The notes under the pieces: generated by a model
Told to the model about the DNA's origin: nothing
Databases searched by the model: none
What the model saw: only the letters and a program-made list of their open reading frames with translations
NCBI RefSeq assembly: GCF_029873635.1
Contig: NC_080419.1
Location: 72,181,597-72,245,596 of the forward strand
Direction: 5' to 3'
DNA: 64,000 nt
DNA from: Malania oleifera
Taxonomy: Eukaryota; Streptophyta; Magnoliopsida; Santalales; Ximeniaceae
Position numbers and translations under genes: made by a program
Shown: positions 34,772-45,731 of the stretch, in pieces
How positions within the stretch are numbered: position 1 is the stretch's first letter
How the letters are laid out: every line of letters begins with the position of its first letter

Positions 34772-35178
34772 TGTTGGGCTTTTGTGGAGCCTAGTTGTGT
34801 TTTAATTTGGATGACGACCCAACCTCTATTTAATTAGAGATTTCTATCCTAAGGCTTAGTCCATGGAGCGAAGGCTTGGACCGTAAGGCCCATTCAGGAC
34901 GGAACCCTAGGCGCAACATATAAAAAGGATTGCTTTCGGGTGATTAGTGTTTTTGCATGGTTGTACTTACGAGAGAGCGAGAGGGAGAGCATTGTATCGC
35001 TGCACTCTCTATGTTTTCTTCTTGATAATATTGAAATCCCTGTAACTCCGTGGACGTAGGTAAAATTGCCGAACCACGTAAATATTGTCTTATGCGTGAG
35101 ATTGAAATTTTCTTTGGCATTATTTTTCCTCTATTTTGTTTCTCACAGGTTTCGGGAATTTGTTCTTTATTCCCAACA
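34772..35178 (+). repeat. 3' LTR of the Copia element
   Basis: TGTTGGGCTTTTGTGG ... TTTATTCCCAACA, followed by TTATT. It is co-linear with the 5' LTR apart from one replaced block (about 34864-34892). Confidence 0.95.
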
Positions 35179-35183
35179 TTATT

Positions 35184-36154
35184 TGGCATCACCACTATGA
35201 ATTTCTTACAAGCATTATTTATTTGTCAAATAATGTCTTAATGAAATTTCTAAAATGTGAGCCTGTAATAGTAGGAGGCAATAGATGGATGGATTCTTTT
35301 GTATTAATATATTTTTATTTGGTTGATCCTTATTCAAGTACAATGACCAACCTTTAATAGGAATGAGCCATGTAGCAGTCATTATATGCTTATTACGGGA
35401 AAAGGCTCTAGTTACTATCTCAGCCCGAGTGCTAAGAATTTAGAAAGACATGTGGTCGCACCATCCTTGCAACCTTAATTTCTTCTTTCCTAACTATAAT
35501 TTCCGTTCTTCTTCTTCTTCTTTCTTTCTTCTGAAGATATAATTAATTAATGGCTAAAGTGCACTAGTCGAGATCATCAGTAGTGGCTTTAATTAGAGCA
35601 TTTTCTAGGTGCTTGATCCGTTTTGTTCAGGTAAATACATTCAGCTTTGATGTTGTTTTATTCATCGTTTTTATCACTTATATATATATATATATATATA
35701 TATGGTTCTCTTCTTAGAGTTTTTTAGAAAATCTAAAAGCTCCAACCTACCTTTAGACTATACATTCTAGAAGTCCTAAAATTGCATCTCTCATTTGATG
35801 TGGTCTTCTAGATTTGTACGCCATGTGTATATAAGATTTTTTTTTCTCTTTGGTTTGTACAGTTCATTAACTATCTTGCATATATTAGAGAAGTCGAAGC
35901 ATTGTTTAAAGATAATAGTTTGGCCTTACTAGCATGTTGAAACCCCTCAAAAAAATTCCTTTTGTTGCTTGAATCATTCGCCTGAATAGAAACAAAACTA
36001 TGGCCTTTAATACTTGATAACATCGATATCCATATCCTTTGGATCCAAAGTATTAATGTTATCAAGTATTAAAAGGATGATTTTTTTATCAATAATTTTC
36101 TTCATTTATCTTAGATTAATCTTCACTCATTAGTTAATTAACTATTTGATTTAG
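35184..36154. other. Intergenic, no gene recognised
   Basis: AT-rich. It has a TA microsatellite (about 35682-35702) and an inverted repeat (36004-36076). The first 45 bases may continue the minus-strand fragment at 30199-30334. No Argonaute exon upstream of 36155 could be identified. Confidence 0.5.
36004..36076. repeat. Inverted repeat / hairpin
   Basis: Left arm CCTTTAATACTTGATAACAT (36004-36023) pairs with right arm ATGTTATCAAGTATTAAAAGG (36056-36076), one mismatch or bulge, with a 32-base loop. It lies just upstream of the Argonaute fragment. It could be a very small MITE remnant or a hairpin; no duplication was identified. Confidence 0.6.
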
Positions 36155-37299
36155 GGATGGGGTTAGCGAATCCCTATTCAACCAGGTTCTGAGCATTGAG
36201 CTGGATCAAATTATAGAGGTGTTTGTGCTTATCCAAGTCCTTTTTTTACACTTGTTACCCCAACTATTTCCTTGGATTAATTTGAAATAGATTTATGATC
36301 ATAAATTTTTTTATATTTTTTTAACAATGTTTCATATGTATAGGTATGTAAGTTCATTGATGAGAAGTGGTGTCCCAAATTTGTTGTAATTGTTGCTCAG
36401 ACGAATCATTACACCAAGTTCTTCCAAGCTGGTGGGTGTCTAGACAATGTTCCTCTTGGTAAGCTACTTTATAAGCTCAAGCTGGAAAACTGGTTACAAC
36501 ATTGCGCATACATGTCCCTTATTTTGTTTCTTTTTTGTTTTGGTTTTTCACTTTACAGGAACTGTCATAGACAACAAAGTTTGCCATCCCCGAAACAATG
36601 ATTTCGACTTATACGCATATGCTAGAATGATTGTGAGTATAAACATGAAGTTGTGGTATTAATTAGGAACCTGGTTTTTAACAGAAGAATTTTCATGTTT
36701 TTTGTTTGTGCTGAATTTAATGTATATATATGATTGATCTTAAGCTACAACTAAATTGTCGGTGCATTTTTTGTTGTCTATCTCGTTAGTTTTCATTTAT
36801 CTTTCCCTCTCATATTGACCTATTGGTTGGATTGGTTCTAATTAATACTAAAATCAATGCATCTTAAGCCCTTCCATGTTTTATCTGTGAGATTAACTAG
36901 CTCGCCTCCACATGAGATGTACTTGGTAAGACTCTTCTATAGTCCAAAGGAATGTTGTAGTTGTAGATACTATGTTTTCAAATGTGAACTAGTGCCTAGT
37001 TAAAACACCGTTATTTCTTTTTTCTTCCGTCTTCTGGGGTCTTGTTGGTTGGGAGATATAAACAAAGTCTTAAATTGGCTATTTAACAATCTAGAATCCC
37101 AATTACCTTTTCAAATGTTAATGAGGTGGGATAATTAGATTTATTTATGCCTTTCAACCATATACGCCAATTGTAATTATTTTATTGCTTGCTTGAATTT
37201 GCTGGGGACCACAAGGCCCACACATTACCATGTGTTGTTAGATGAGATTGGTTTTTCTACAGATGACCTGCAAGATCTTGTTCATTTTCTGTCACATGT
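36155..37299 (+). pseudogene. Argonaute (AGO4-like) PIWI-domain fragment, four exons
   Basis: Argonautes bind small RNAs; AGO4-type proteins act in RNA-directed DNA methylation. Exon 36155-36218: DGVSESLFNQVLSIELDQII. Exon 36344-36458: CKFIDEKWCPKFVVIVAQTN then HYTKFFQAGG and LDNVPLG. Exon 36559-36632: TVIDNKVCHPRNNDFDLYA. Exon 37205-37299: TTRPTHYHVLLDEIGFSTDD then LQDLVHFLSHV. Exons 1-3 have proper GT-AG borders and joined phases, and the catalytic Asp of the TVID motif is kept. The acceptor before exon 4 reads CTG instead of CAG, usual AHAGMI-type residues have become AYARMI, and the following exon with the catalytic His is absent. No upstream exons (N, PAZ, MID) are seen. It is a truncated gene copy, not a working gene. 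Confidence 0.88.
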
Positions 37300-37745
37300 G
37301 TAAGTAGATTCGGGCCATTGTAGCTACTGAAATAATGGTTATTGAATAGTTTTAATTAAAAATAATCTTGTTATCAGTGTATATTTATAACGTATGACTG
37401 TTATATTGTTAACTATTAACTCCCATTGCCCATATTCAACCATGCACTTTGAGTTGTTTATTGGTTGTTGACCCAATATCCTATAATATGAATAATATCA
37501 AGTAAGTATTGGAGCTCAAAATTGGATATACATATCGACTTTGCAACTTACAAGCTCATGTTATGATTAACTAATTCTTAAAATATAATTAATTTATCAT
37601 TTACGCACAAAAATTAAATTATAAATTTATCATTGGTTGTTAAAAACTTAAATTATAGTTTTTATTTGTTGTTGAACCAATATTCAAAAATATGAATAAT
37701 ATCGTTTAGTGTGGCGTGGGTGTCCAATTATATAAAGAATCATTG
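37300..37745. other. No gene; downstream of the Argonaute fragment
   Basis: AT-rich. A repeated phrase TTATTGGTTGTTGACCCAATAT and TTTGTTGTTGAACCAATAT (37458 and 37662), each followed by ATATGAATAATATC, marks a diverged local duplication of about 200 bp. No coding content. Confidence 0.5.
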
Positions 37746-38190
37746 CTGTAAAAATTTCGGCAAAGTCTCCTTTTAAATAATGACCATGTCTCATCCATGC
37801 ACTTGTTCAAAGAAAACAATTTTCTTAGACAATCGATACCACTATGTTCACAAATTCCATTCCCAACTTTCATACACATTCAACGTATCAAATTACTATA
37901 AAAATTTCGACAAAGTCTCCTTCTAAAAAATGACCATATCCCATCCACGCACTTGTTCAAAGAAAACATTTTTCCTAGACAATCGATACTAGTATATTCA
38001 CAAATTTCATTCATAACATTCATACACATTCAACGTATCAAATTACTATAAAAATTTTGGTAAAGTCTCCTTTTAAAAATGATCATATCCATCCATGCAC
38101 CTGTTCGAAGAAAACATTTATCCTTGGCAATCGATACGATTATGTTCACAAATTTCATTCAAAAGTTTCATGTATAAGTCCATGGAAAAC
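37746..38190. repeat. Tandem repeat, 150-bp unit, three copies
   Basis: Units start CTGTAAAAATTTCGGCAAAGTC (37746), CTATAAAAATTTCGACAAAGTC (37896) and CTATAAAAATTTTGGTAAAGTC (38046), exactly 150 bp apart, and share CACTTGTTCAAAGAAAAC, GACAATCGATAC and CACATTCAACGTATCAAATTA. The last copy is partial. No coding. Confidence 0.92.
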
Positions 38191-38746
38191 AATATATAAG
38201 AGCACCTATTCAAATCCATGCAACTATTAAAAGAAAATAATGTTAATTGGGAAGGTGGGAATGGTCATAACATTCATTTACAACTTTCATTCACACTTGT
38301 CATACACAACTTGAATTCACATATGCATGCTATGGAAAATGATAATATTCCCAATTATACATAAATAATGTAACGATGCTATACAAGTGAAAAAAAAATA
38401 GACATTGTACAAATGAAATAAAAATAATCGATCCTACTACTCCGTGCTATGTGGAGGTCGTCTCTGGTTTCGGGCTGGCTACCGTCTACGTCTGCCCTCT
38501 CCTGGCTACTTATCTACATCTAGTGTCTTGTCCTGTCAACATGCTGTATGTCCATCACCTCCGCTAATAGGTACTACATCATCTACATCCATGCGAAGCG
38601 GATGGGGAGCTAATGTATATGAAGGCTCTAGACAAGACCAAGGTGGCCTAGCTGGTGCATCCACTTCCTCCGCGTCGAGAAGGTTGTCTAAGAGGTATGA
38701 CATCGATGGGGTGGTAGCAAAGTTAGACGGGGTGTTTGCCTGTCTA
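38191..38746. other. Non-coding or C-terminal remnant next to the PMD gene
   Basis: 38191-38440 is AT-rich without a gene. 38440-38746 is GC-richer and probably belongs to the degraded 3' end of the minus-strand PMD gene. The plus-strand frame there (38444-38989) lies opposite that gene and shows no domain. Confidence 0.4.
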
Positions 38747-40711
38747 CTAGATGGACCCGAAATATCGGCTCTCGTCGAAGGTGCATATGGTGCAGACGAG
38801 CCAAATACTTACTCCGCATGTACAACGGGTGGCGAGAAGGTTAGACTCAATGGACGACTGGAGGAAGCTGCTCGACCTCCTCATACTAGAGCTGGTCGAC
38901 CTCCTCGTGGACGCTGGGCTTGTCGAGGTATATGGATCCATTGGCTATCCTTGTGGACAAGGTCCAATCCAGCTCTCACTAAACTCTAAACAGTGGGATC
39001 TGAAGTCATGTAGTACGTCCGCCTGCAGTATACGAAAAAAATTGGTTACCATATTGACATCGTAACGTAGACAGTAAAAAAGTAGGTGTGCGTTAAAGTA
39101 TTCTTATGAAGCTCATATAGATAGCAGCGGTCCTATCCATGAAGCGTCATGTGTTGGACCTACAGCACGTATAGTATAGGTCATCCGAATGCATTGGACC
39201 GTCCTCCGCCACTCCCTATATAATGCACTATCGTTAATGATTTCATGTAGTCATGTACATCTCTTGCTCTCTTGCCTAGTCTGTGACCCCTCAACCTTGT
39301 CCATCAATGTTGTGTAGGTCCTCTCCATGTACATCTACCCCCGACGTCAAAAATCAGTCGATAATGCCTTGCTGATAGCCAATATAATGCATAACTCAGT
39401 CAAGGAGATACCACTCGACAATATGAAAGCATATGAGTGGCACTTGGGCTACCCATAGGTCCCTCCTAATTACATAATCAGTGGGTAGGTCAGCTAGAAT
39501 ATCAGGCATGTAGGGCGTCCATATGAACTGTACTTAAAGATAAGTAAAATGTAAGAGAACTATATGTATCTGATAGAAAACGATTATGATGTGCTACACT
39601 TGAATCAAACTATACCTCATGCTCCTAGTGCATGTCCAACTCAAACCTGTACCAGGGCAATGTGTGTTGCATAACCAAAAGCTCCCTCAACTCACCCCTC
39701 CATCTATATAAAATAAAACATAAGTTAATAGGTATAACAACTAATACATACTACGAATTAGTATTCTTAGTACTCATACCACGAATGTATTTTAAATGAA
39801 GTTATTAACCGAAATGCGAGTGGGACTGGGTTAATCAGATGACCGTGCTCATCCCTATCAATACACAGGACACCACGGTGCGTAGAAGCTAAGGATTTGA
39901 ATCTCTCCCAAGCCCAAATTTGTAGTAGGCAGAGTGGGCTAGAGATCTCCTGCCGCGACTGGTCAGTAACATAGCACATCTTCCTGTAAAGCCACACTAA
40001 CGTCGTTGACCCGCAACTATATGAGGTAATCACTGTCAATTTCTCAAAGAGTGGAAGGAACATTAGACGCGCAAAAATCCACGAAAGGTTGCAAAATAGT
40101 GTCCCACATATCAAACGCAATAGGTGGGCTCATGCGTGGCACATTATAGTATGCGTATCTGCATCTACCGGGAGCTGGCGAAACATCTCCCCCTCAAGAA
40201 ACTGCATGTGGATGCGGGCACCAACCAACTCACTAGTAGGTGGCACCACCCCTAACAATCACTTGCACATACACCACAGTGCTCCTCTATGACTGGCTAC
40301 CTCCTCCTCGATTGGTCCAGCAATACAACCCGTGAAGGACCTCTTATAAATCGGCAACATAAACAAAACTGCAACGTCTTGGAGGGTGATAGTCACCTCC
40401 CCGTTCAATTAGTGGAACGTGTGCATCTTTAGTCTCCATCACTCCACAAAAGCAGTCACCACATGCTAATCCAACTAGATATGGAGAATCCGATATATCC
40501 TATAGAAGCATGTATCTTATATCCATCTAATGATGTAGGCGTATGCATCTATCTGGTGTTGTACTAACTGCATTCCCCCTCGGTAGTATAAGGGGTCGGC
40601 GTAAGAATCTGCCCACGCTCAGCTAGACCAGTGCTCATCACCCATCATCAAAACACTGACATCAGACGACCTAGGATCAATTATGTAAAAGGTACCCGTG
40701 AAATACAGTAA

Positions 40712-40720
<9 letters not shown>
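38747..40720 (-). pseudogene. Plant-mobile-domain (PMD, MAIN-like) gene, decayed
   Basis: Begins with MGDEHWSS near 40640. Following the frames on the minus strand gives GEVTITLQDVAVLFMLPI, LVGARIHMQFLEGEMFRQLP, HLLRLICGTLFCN, then YSCGSTTLVWLYRKMCYVTD and PLCLLQIWAWERFKSLAS (40120-39767). After a gap come FIWTPYMPDILADLPTDYVI and QVPLICFHIVEW (about 39540-39420). These are the ordered motifs of the PMD/aminotransferase-like domain (PF10536). Host PMD proteins MAIN and MAIL1 act in silencing and meristem maintenance, and other copies travel in transposons. Stops and frameshifts occur throughout. It lies just downstream of, and on the same strand as, the Mutator transposase. Confidence 0.8.

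Positions 40721-40750
<30 letters not shown>
40715..40750. repeat. (AAT)n microsatellite
   Basis: A run of ATAATAATA of about 36 bp in the spacer between the transposase gene and the PMD gene. Confidence 0.95.
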
Positions 40751-40751
<1 letters not shown>

Positions 40752-40800
40752 TGTACATAAACCCCTATAAGTGATAATACAATGTGAAGGCCAAGATGCA

Positions 40801-43458
40801 TCCCTAGGTTGTGTCCTTAGACACCTTGCATGGTTATGACTTTCTTGATGACATATGCTACACGTGATCTTCTTCCTACCTTACCTTACGTCTATCTTAT
40901 TGTGTATACGTGAACTCCTAGGCCAACCTTTATGTTGAGCATATATAGGATTTGACTGCAAATTCGGCAACAAGGATGCGGGCCAATACACCTCGTGCAT
41001 AATCAGATGAAAATCAGTGGCATATGTCGCATAGTGTTCGGTAGTGCTCCAACATGACTCAACATACTGGATAGCGTTCAGCCCTGTATCTATACATGCA
41101 TCGAGAAGGTGGGAGCAGGGAAATTAGTGTAAAGCTTGCCACTTCCCACATAAGCATTCGTGCCTACCCTGAATGCTCAAAGTTTGAAGGTTGTTTCCTT
41201 TATATGGCCCCAATTGCACGGTTGTGATGCTAAAATTACCCCTAGACCGGTTAAACATCGTGACTAGATACCCGGTCGCTTTTAGCTTCCTTCTTTCCAT
41301 CACTAGTAGGATATGCGGAGTGAATGCATTTCCTCAAGATATTGCATTACGAATAGCCTCCCGTCAGATATTGAAATAATGCGCAATATGATAAAATGTA
41401 AGTTGCACAAGGGCTGTTATTGGGAGGCTACGAGTGCCTTTCAAGATAGCATTGAAACATTCCACAAGGTTAGTGGTCATGTTCCCATATCTTCTTCCAC
41501 AATCGTAGCATTGAGTCCATACATGAGGAGGGATCTAATCGAAAAATGATTTTTCTGGTTCTCCAGCCTCATCAAATATCCTCTCCATCCACTTGTCAAA
41601 TTTTTTTACCCGATGCTCGCTTCCTGCTCGCTCAGCCATACTCATAAGATTGACACTCCGTACTTTCGTACTAAAGTTGCTAACCACGTGTCGAAGGTAG
41701 AATCGGTGGTGGGCACATGGTGGTTGCCAATTAGGATTGCGTTGCACTATAGTAAGAATTCTTGGATGTCGATCTGATATAGGCAAATGTTGTCCTTATC
41801 AATAATGAAACAAAAACAACACAGAAACCAATTCTATGTGTCTAGGATTTCCTCTTGGACAATAGCAAATTATGCAAGGGGAAATAATTACCTATTTGCA
41901 CCCAAGAGCGCTGAAACTAGGAGTTTGCCCTTATACTTATCGTACAATTGTGTCCCATCCACATATATAACAAGGGGGCAGTGACAAAAACCCTAAATAG
42001 ATGCTGCAAACAACCAAAATACGGATACAAATGTTTCAGCCTTCTCGCTATGTGGAACAAGATTCCACCTTCACTTGATTGTAGTCTCAGGATTATGCGT
42101 GCACATCACTTCCATACACTTCAGCAACTTTTGATAGGATATCTCCCTATTATCGAATACTTGGGCAATTGTCTTCTGTTTTCCAAACCAAACATCTTAT
42201 ACAAGATCGAATGGGCGAAGCAACGATCTATGAACTATTTCAAAGTGGCAATTGATGTCAACACATTTCCATTTATCATATTCACTATCTCCCTCGCAAT
42301 GAGGGACGATGTGATTTGGTTATGGTCCTGCGAGAGAAGTTCGTTTAAACTTGTGTGTAGACCACTATATTGGGTGATTTCAAATAATCTATGTTTCATT
42401 CGATGCATTGCACGCACTCTCCATCTGCAATCAAACTCCTTACATTTAGCAACCCATAAAATTGGGGTAGATCGCACAACGTGGAAGTCATGGTGGGTTC
42501 GAGCGTGATATATTCGCACTGCCACTATCAATTGATCCTTCAACCTGAATAGCATCCCCTTACTCGGCTTAGAGGATTCATACCAATGAGTTGCCCTTAT
42601 AGGAAGCTCCTCTTGCACAAATAAATCTACAGCATCTACGTCAATTTGACCATACATCAGAGGTTCATTCATAAATTGAGTGTCTTACATGGCATCATTC
42701 ATTTCACGGGGGGTGGGTTCACATCATCGGGGAACTTAATTAACCCTTCACCCGTTTCCTACTCATACATGTCTTCATATTGAAGATCAACATCATTCGC
42801 AATGTTCAACCCCTCATCTAATGCATCGTTTGAAATGGCAAACAACGATCTTGGACTCTTTGTCGGAACTTCTTCACAGCCTCCCCGATCATCCATTTCA
42901 GGAACAGTTCTTTCGTACGTCGGTAGCACGAACGACGATCTCGGACATTTGTTGAAATCCACCGTAGGCATACCACCAACCTCCGCACTCATATCATAAT
43001 GACGTGTTTGTTGCATGTCTTCCTCCACTTTGGCCAAATGCTTGACAATGCCCCTGGCTATCTATCTACGGTAACACCCATTTGAGGAATGATTTTGACA
43101 TATAACTGCAAAGTTAAATATGTCGGACCTATGCAGTGTGCATCCAACACAATACGTAGACCATAATCACCAGTTATGGGAACAGCCTCACAGAGGACGG
43201 TATCATTGAACCCTCACATTAGGTATCTTGCAGTCACCCATAGTGCATATTGATCTGGATCAATATGCAAATATTTGAACATTTCCATATACAATTTATT
43301 TAATTTACACATATGGCCAATTCAAATTGGTCAAACCGGCTTAGTATGATAACTAACATCATCTACTTTGGTGATAATTTGCCCTCCCTCCCCCCATATA
43401 CTGTAACACTGTCACCGGAACACTGCTTGAGGTTCCTACCATTTAGATCAACCCTCAT
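40801..43458 (-). pseudogene. Mutator-like (MULE) transposase, mudrA type, decayed
   Basis: Starts at ATG 43456-43458 (MRVDLNGRNLKQCSGDSVTV). After an acidic linker (43037-42759), the MuDR N-terminal domain is open at 42672-42235: GMLFRLKDQLIVAVRIYHA, HDFHVVRSTPILWVAKCKEF and RLFEITQYSGLHT. The DDE core follows in pieces: the Asp in VIYVDGTQLYDKYKGKLL (near 41950), the Asp in PISDRHPRI (41786), AHHRFYLRHVVSNF, and the Glu in LVECFNAILKGTRSLPITAL (near 41430-41490). A SWIM zinc finger, HECLCGKWQALH plus FPCSHLLDACID (about 41160-41080), has C-x-C and C-x-H but a stop in between. A CCHC knuckle CSICHQESHNHARC lies near 40850. At least six stops break it. Terminal inverted repeats could not be located by eye. 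Confidence 0.88.
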
Positions 43459-44453
43459 GATATAGTAAGGACCTATGAAAAATAGAACTGTATATATAAG
43501 CAAATGGCATAGGACATATGTTCATTTATGCCAAGCTAATCAACTATAATCATGACTCAATTTATTATGCAGTAGTCCTTTAAAATAAAGTTCAGCACGC
43601 AACATTAGTTAATCATTCGGCACGTGGTTTATAAACTTTGATTATTTTAGAAAATTTCTTATCAAAAATTCGGCAGCATATCGTCTACATAATGACATTT
43701 TCTTATCCTCAATATCACAAACCATGCGCTAGATATCTTATAATTTTATACAACATGCAATTCATAAGTCACTGCATCAACCATGTAGGTGGCATTCAGG
43801 TCAATCAGCATGCAGTCCTAAGGAACTAAATTGAGTTAGTTCATATTGTAGGCTAGATTTTGGGTTTCTAAGCTAGCAAACAACAAGAAAGAGCAATTAA
43901 TGAGCCAATTTTAATCTTTATTGAGCTGCTTAATTTGTCTAGAAGAGGTGGGTCTAGACAATAGCGGAGAGTTATAGTAGAAAAAGCAGCATGGTAAGGA
44001 AGAAGTCATGTTTGGTCATGGCATTCGACGCATAATAGAATTTCCAAATTGGAAAGGAAGGGGATAACCTGAGCTTGCATCTGGTGAGTGATGGTGCAAC
44101 TCCTCTCTTTACAAAGAACCAATGAGTCACTACCACATGAGCAAAATATGTGATTTGTCCTAATATTTGGTTTTATTTGTATTTTTAATTGATGTTATAT
44201 AATTTTGCATCCTTGAATTACAAGACTCATAGTTGAATCTATAAATCTCTAGATGAAACTGAATACAAGTTTGAATACTATTTTCTTCAAATTGACATAA
44301 ATTCAAATTTAATGCCCGTATTGCAATAATATTATTAAATCATATTTGTATGAAGTTTCACATAATGACATTCAACAAATACTAGTACGATTCTTAAATC
44401 ATAATGTAGCAAACTATCATTTGACACATTTTTAATACAAAATAATCTCAATT
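43459..44453. other. No gene; presumed 5' end of the MULE and spacer
   Basis: AT-rich, no coding frame with a recognisable motif. It should contain the right terminal inverted repeat of the Mutator-like element if that is complete, but I could not match it to the left side. Confidence 0.4.
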
Positions 44454-44479
44454 CACTACATAAAAATTGGTTTTTAGTG

Positions 44480-45440
44480 ACGAATTCAATTTTGTGACTA
44501 AAAGTTGGTATTAGTGACGGTTTTTAAGAATCGTCACTAATAGTCTAAGCATTAGTGACGGCTTTAGCAGTCGTCACTAATACGACACTATTAGTGACGG
44601 TTTTAAAACCGTCACTAATACTTTCATCACTAAAAATAGCGCGGTAAACAATTTTCGCGCGAAATTTTTTTTGGGAAAATATTAGTGACGATTCTAGGGT
44701 ATTAGTGACGGTTTTGAAACCATCACTACTAGTATTTTTATTTAAAAAATATTAAGAAAAAAATAGTTAAGGGTAATAGTGACGGTTTGGGAGAACCGTC
44801 GCTAATAAGGGGGTATTAGTGATGGTTTTGAAACTGTCACTACTAGTATTTTTATTTAAAAAATATTGAAAAAAATAGTTAAGGGTATTTGTGACGGTTT
44901 TCAAACCGTCACTACTAGTGTTTTTATTTAAAAAATATTAAAAAAGAAATAGTTAAGGGTATTAGTGACGGTTTTGAAACCGTCACTACTAGTATTTTTA
45001 TTTTAAAAAAAATTAAAAAAGAAATAGTTAAGGGTATTAGTGACGGTTTTGAAACCGTCACTACTAGTATTTTTATTTAAAAAGTTTTTAAAAAGAAATA
45101 GTTAAGGGTATTAGTGACGGTTTGGGAGAACCGTCACTAATAAGGGGGTATTAGTGACGATTTTGGAACCATCACTACTAGTATTTTTATTTAAAAAATA
45201 TTAGAAAAGAAATATTTAAGGGTATTAGTGACGGTTTTGGAACCGTCACTACTAGTGTTTTTATTTAAAAAATATTAAAAAGAAATAGTTAAGGGTATTA
45301 GTGACGGTTTGGGAGAACCATCACTAATAAGGGGGTATTAGTGACGGTTTTAAAACCATGACTACTAGTTTTTTTATTTAAAATTTTTTTAAAAAGAAAT
45401 AGTTAAGGGTTTTAGTGATGGTTTTGAAACTGTCGCTGAT
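44480..45440. repeat. CACTA subterminal repeat array
   Basis: TTAGTGACGG followed by TTTTGAAACCGTCACTA or TTTGGGAGAACCGTCACTAA recurs more than ten times, each a near-perfect inverted repeat of AGTGACGGTTT/AAACCGTCACT. A spacer close to TATTTTTATTTAAAAAATATT then AAAGAAATAGTTAAGGG separates them. The period is about 90 bp, alternating one or two hairpins per unit. Subterminal arrays of short motifs are the transposase-binding regions of CACTA elements. Confidence 0.85.
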
Positions 45441-45654
45441 GCTCAAAATATTAAATTCCCACACTTTCCTCAAATTTCTTCTTTCTCCTCCTGCCTCCTT
45501 CTCACTCGCGTGATCTCTTCATCCCCCAACTTTCATTCTGCTCCTCCCTCCATTCCCACCGTCCCACTCCATTACTCCGTCGCCGCACCTGAAACCCTCC
45601 TGGAAAACCATCGCCACCGCCCCTAATTGCGTCTCCGATCATAGAAAATAAAAA

Positions 45655-45696
45655 ATGCAGGCATATCATCATCCTTGTTATATTTATCTGTCTCTT

Positions 45697-45731
<35 letters not shown>

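Larger units (their letters stand above)
30335..35178 (+). mobile_element. Tork/Tnt1-like Ty1/Copia retrotransposon, full length
   Basis: 4844 bp, LTRs of 410 and 407 bp with TGTTGG...CCCAACA ends, perfect duplication TTATT at 30330-30334 and 35179-35183. Order: LTR, Met-type primer site, gag, protease, integrase, reverse transcriptase, RNase H, polypurine tract, LTR. This domain order defines Copia. The Tork lineage is inferred from the pol sequence (KLDAKSKICYFIGYGDEKFG, SRKSTTGFVFTLGG). Pol is nearly intact, so this is one of the youngest-looking elements in the window. Confidence 0.95.

Noticed and set aside
35560..35640. Possible upstream Argonaute exon (CAGTAGTGGCTTTAATTAG resembles an RQWPLIS-coding stretch)
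   Set aside because: It does not give a frame and the neighbouring residues do not match; probably chance.
38444..38989. 181-codon plus-strand open frame
   Set aside because: It is opposite the C-terminal part of the PMD gene; no domain or start context supports it.
41948..42508. 186-codon plus-strand open frame
   Set aside because: It lies antisense to the MuDR domain of the Mutator transposase.
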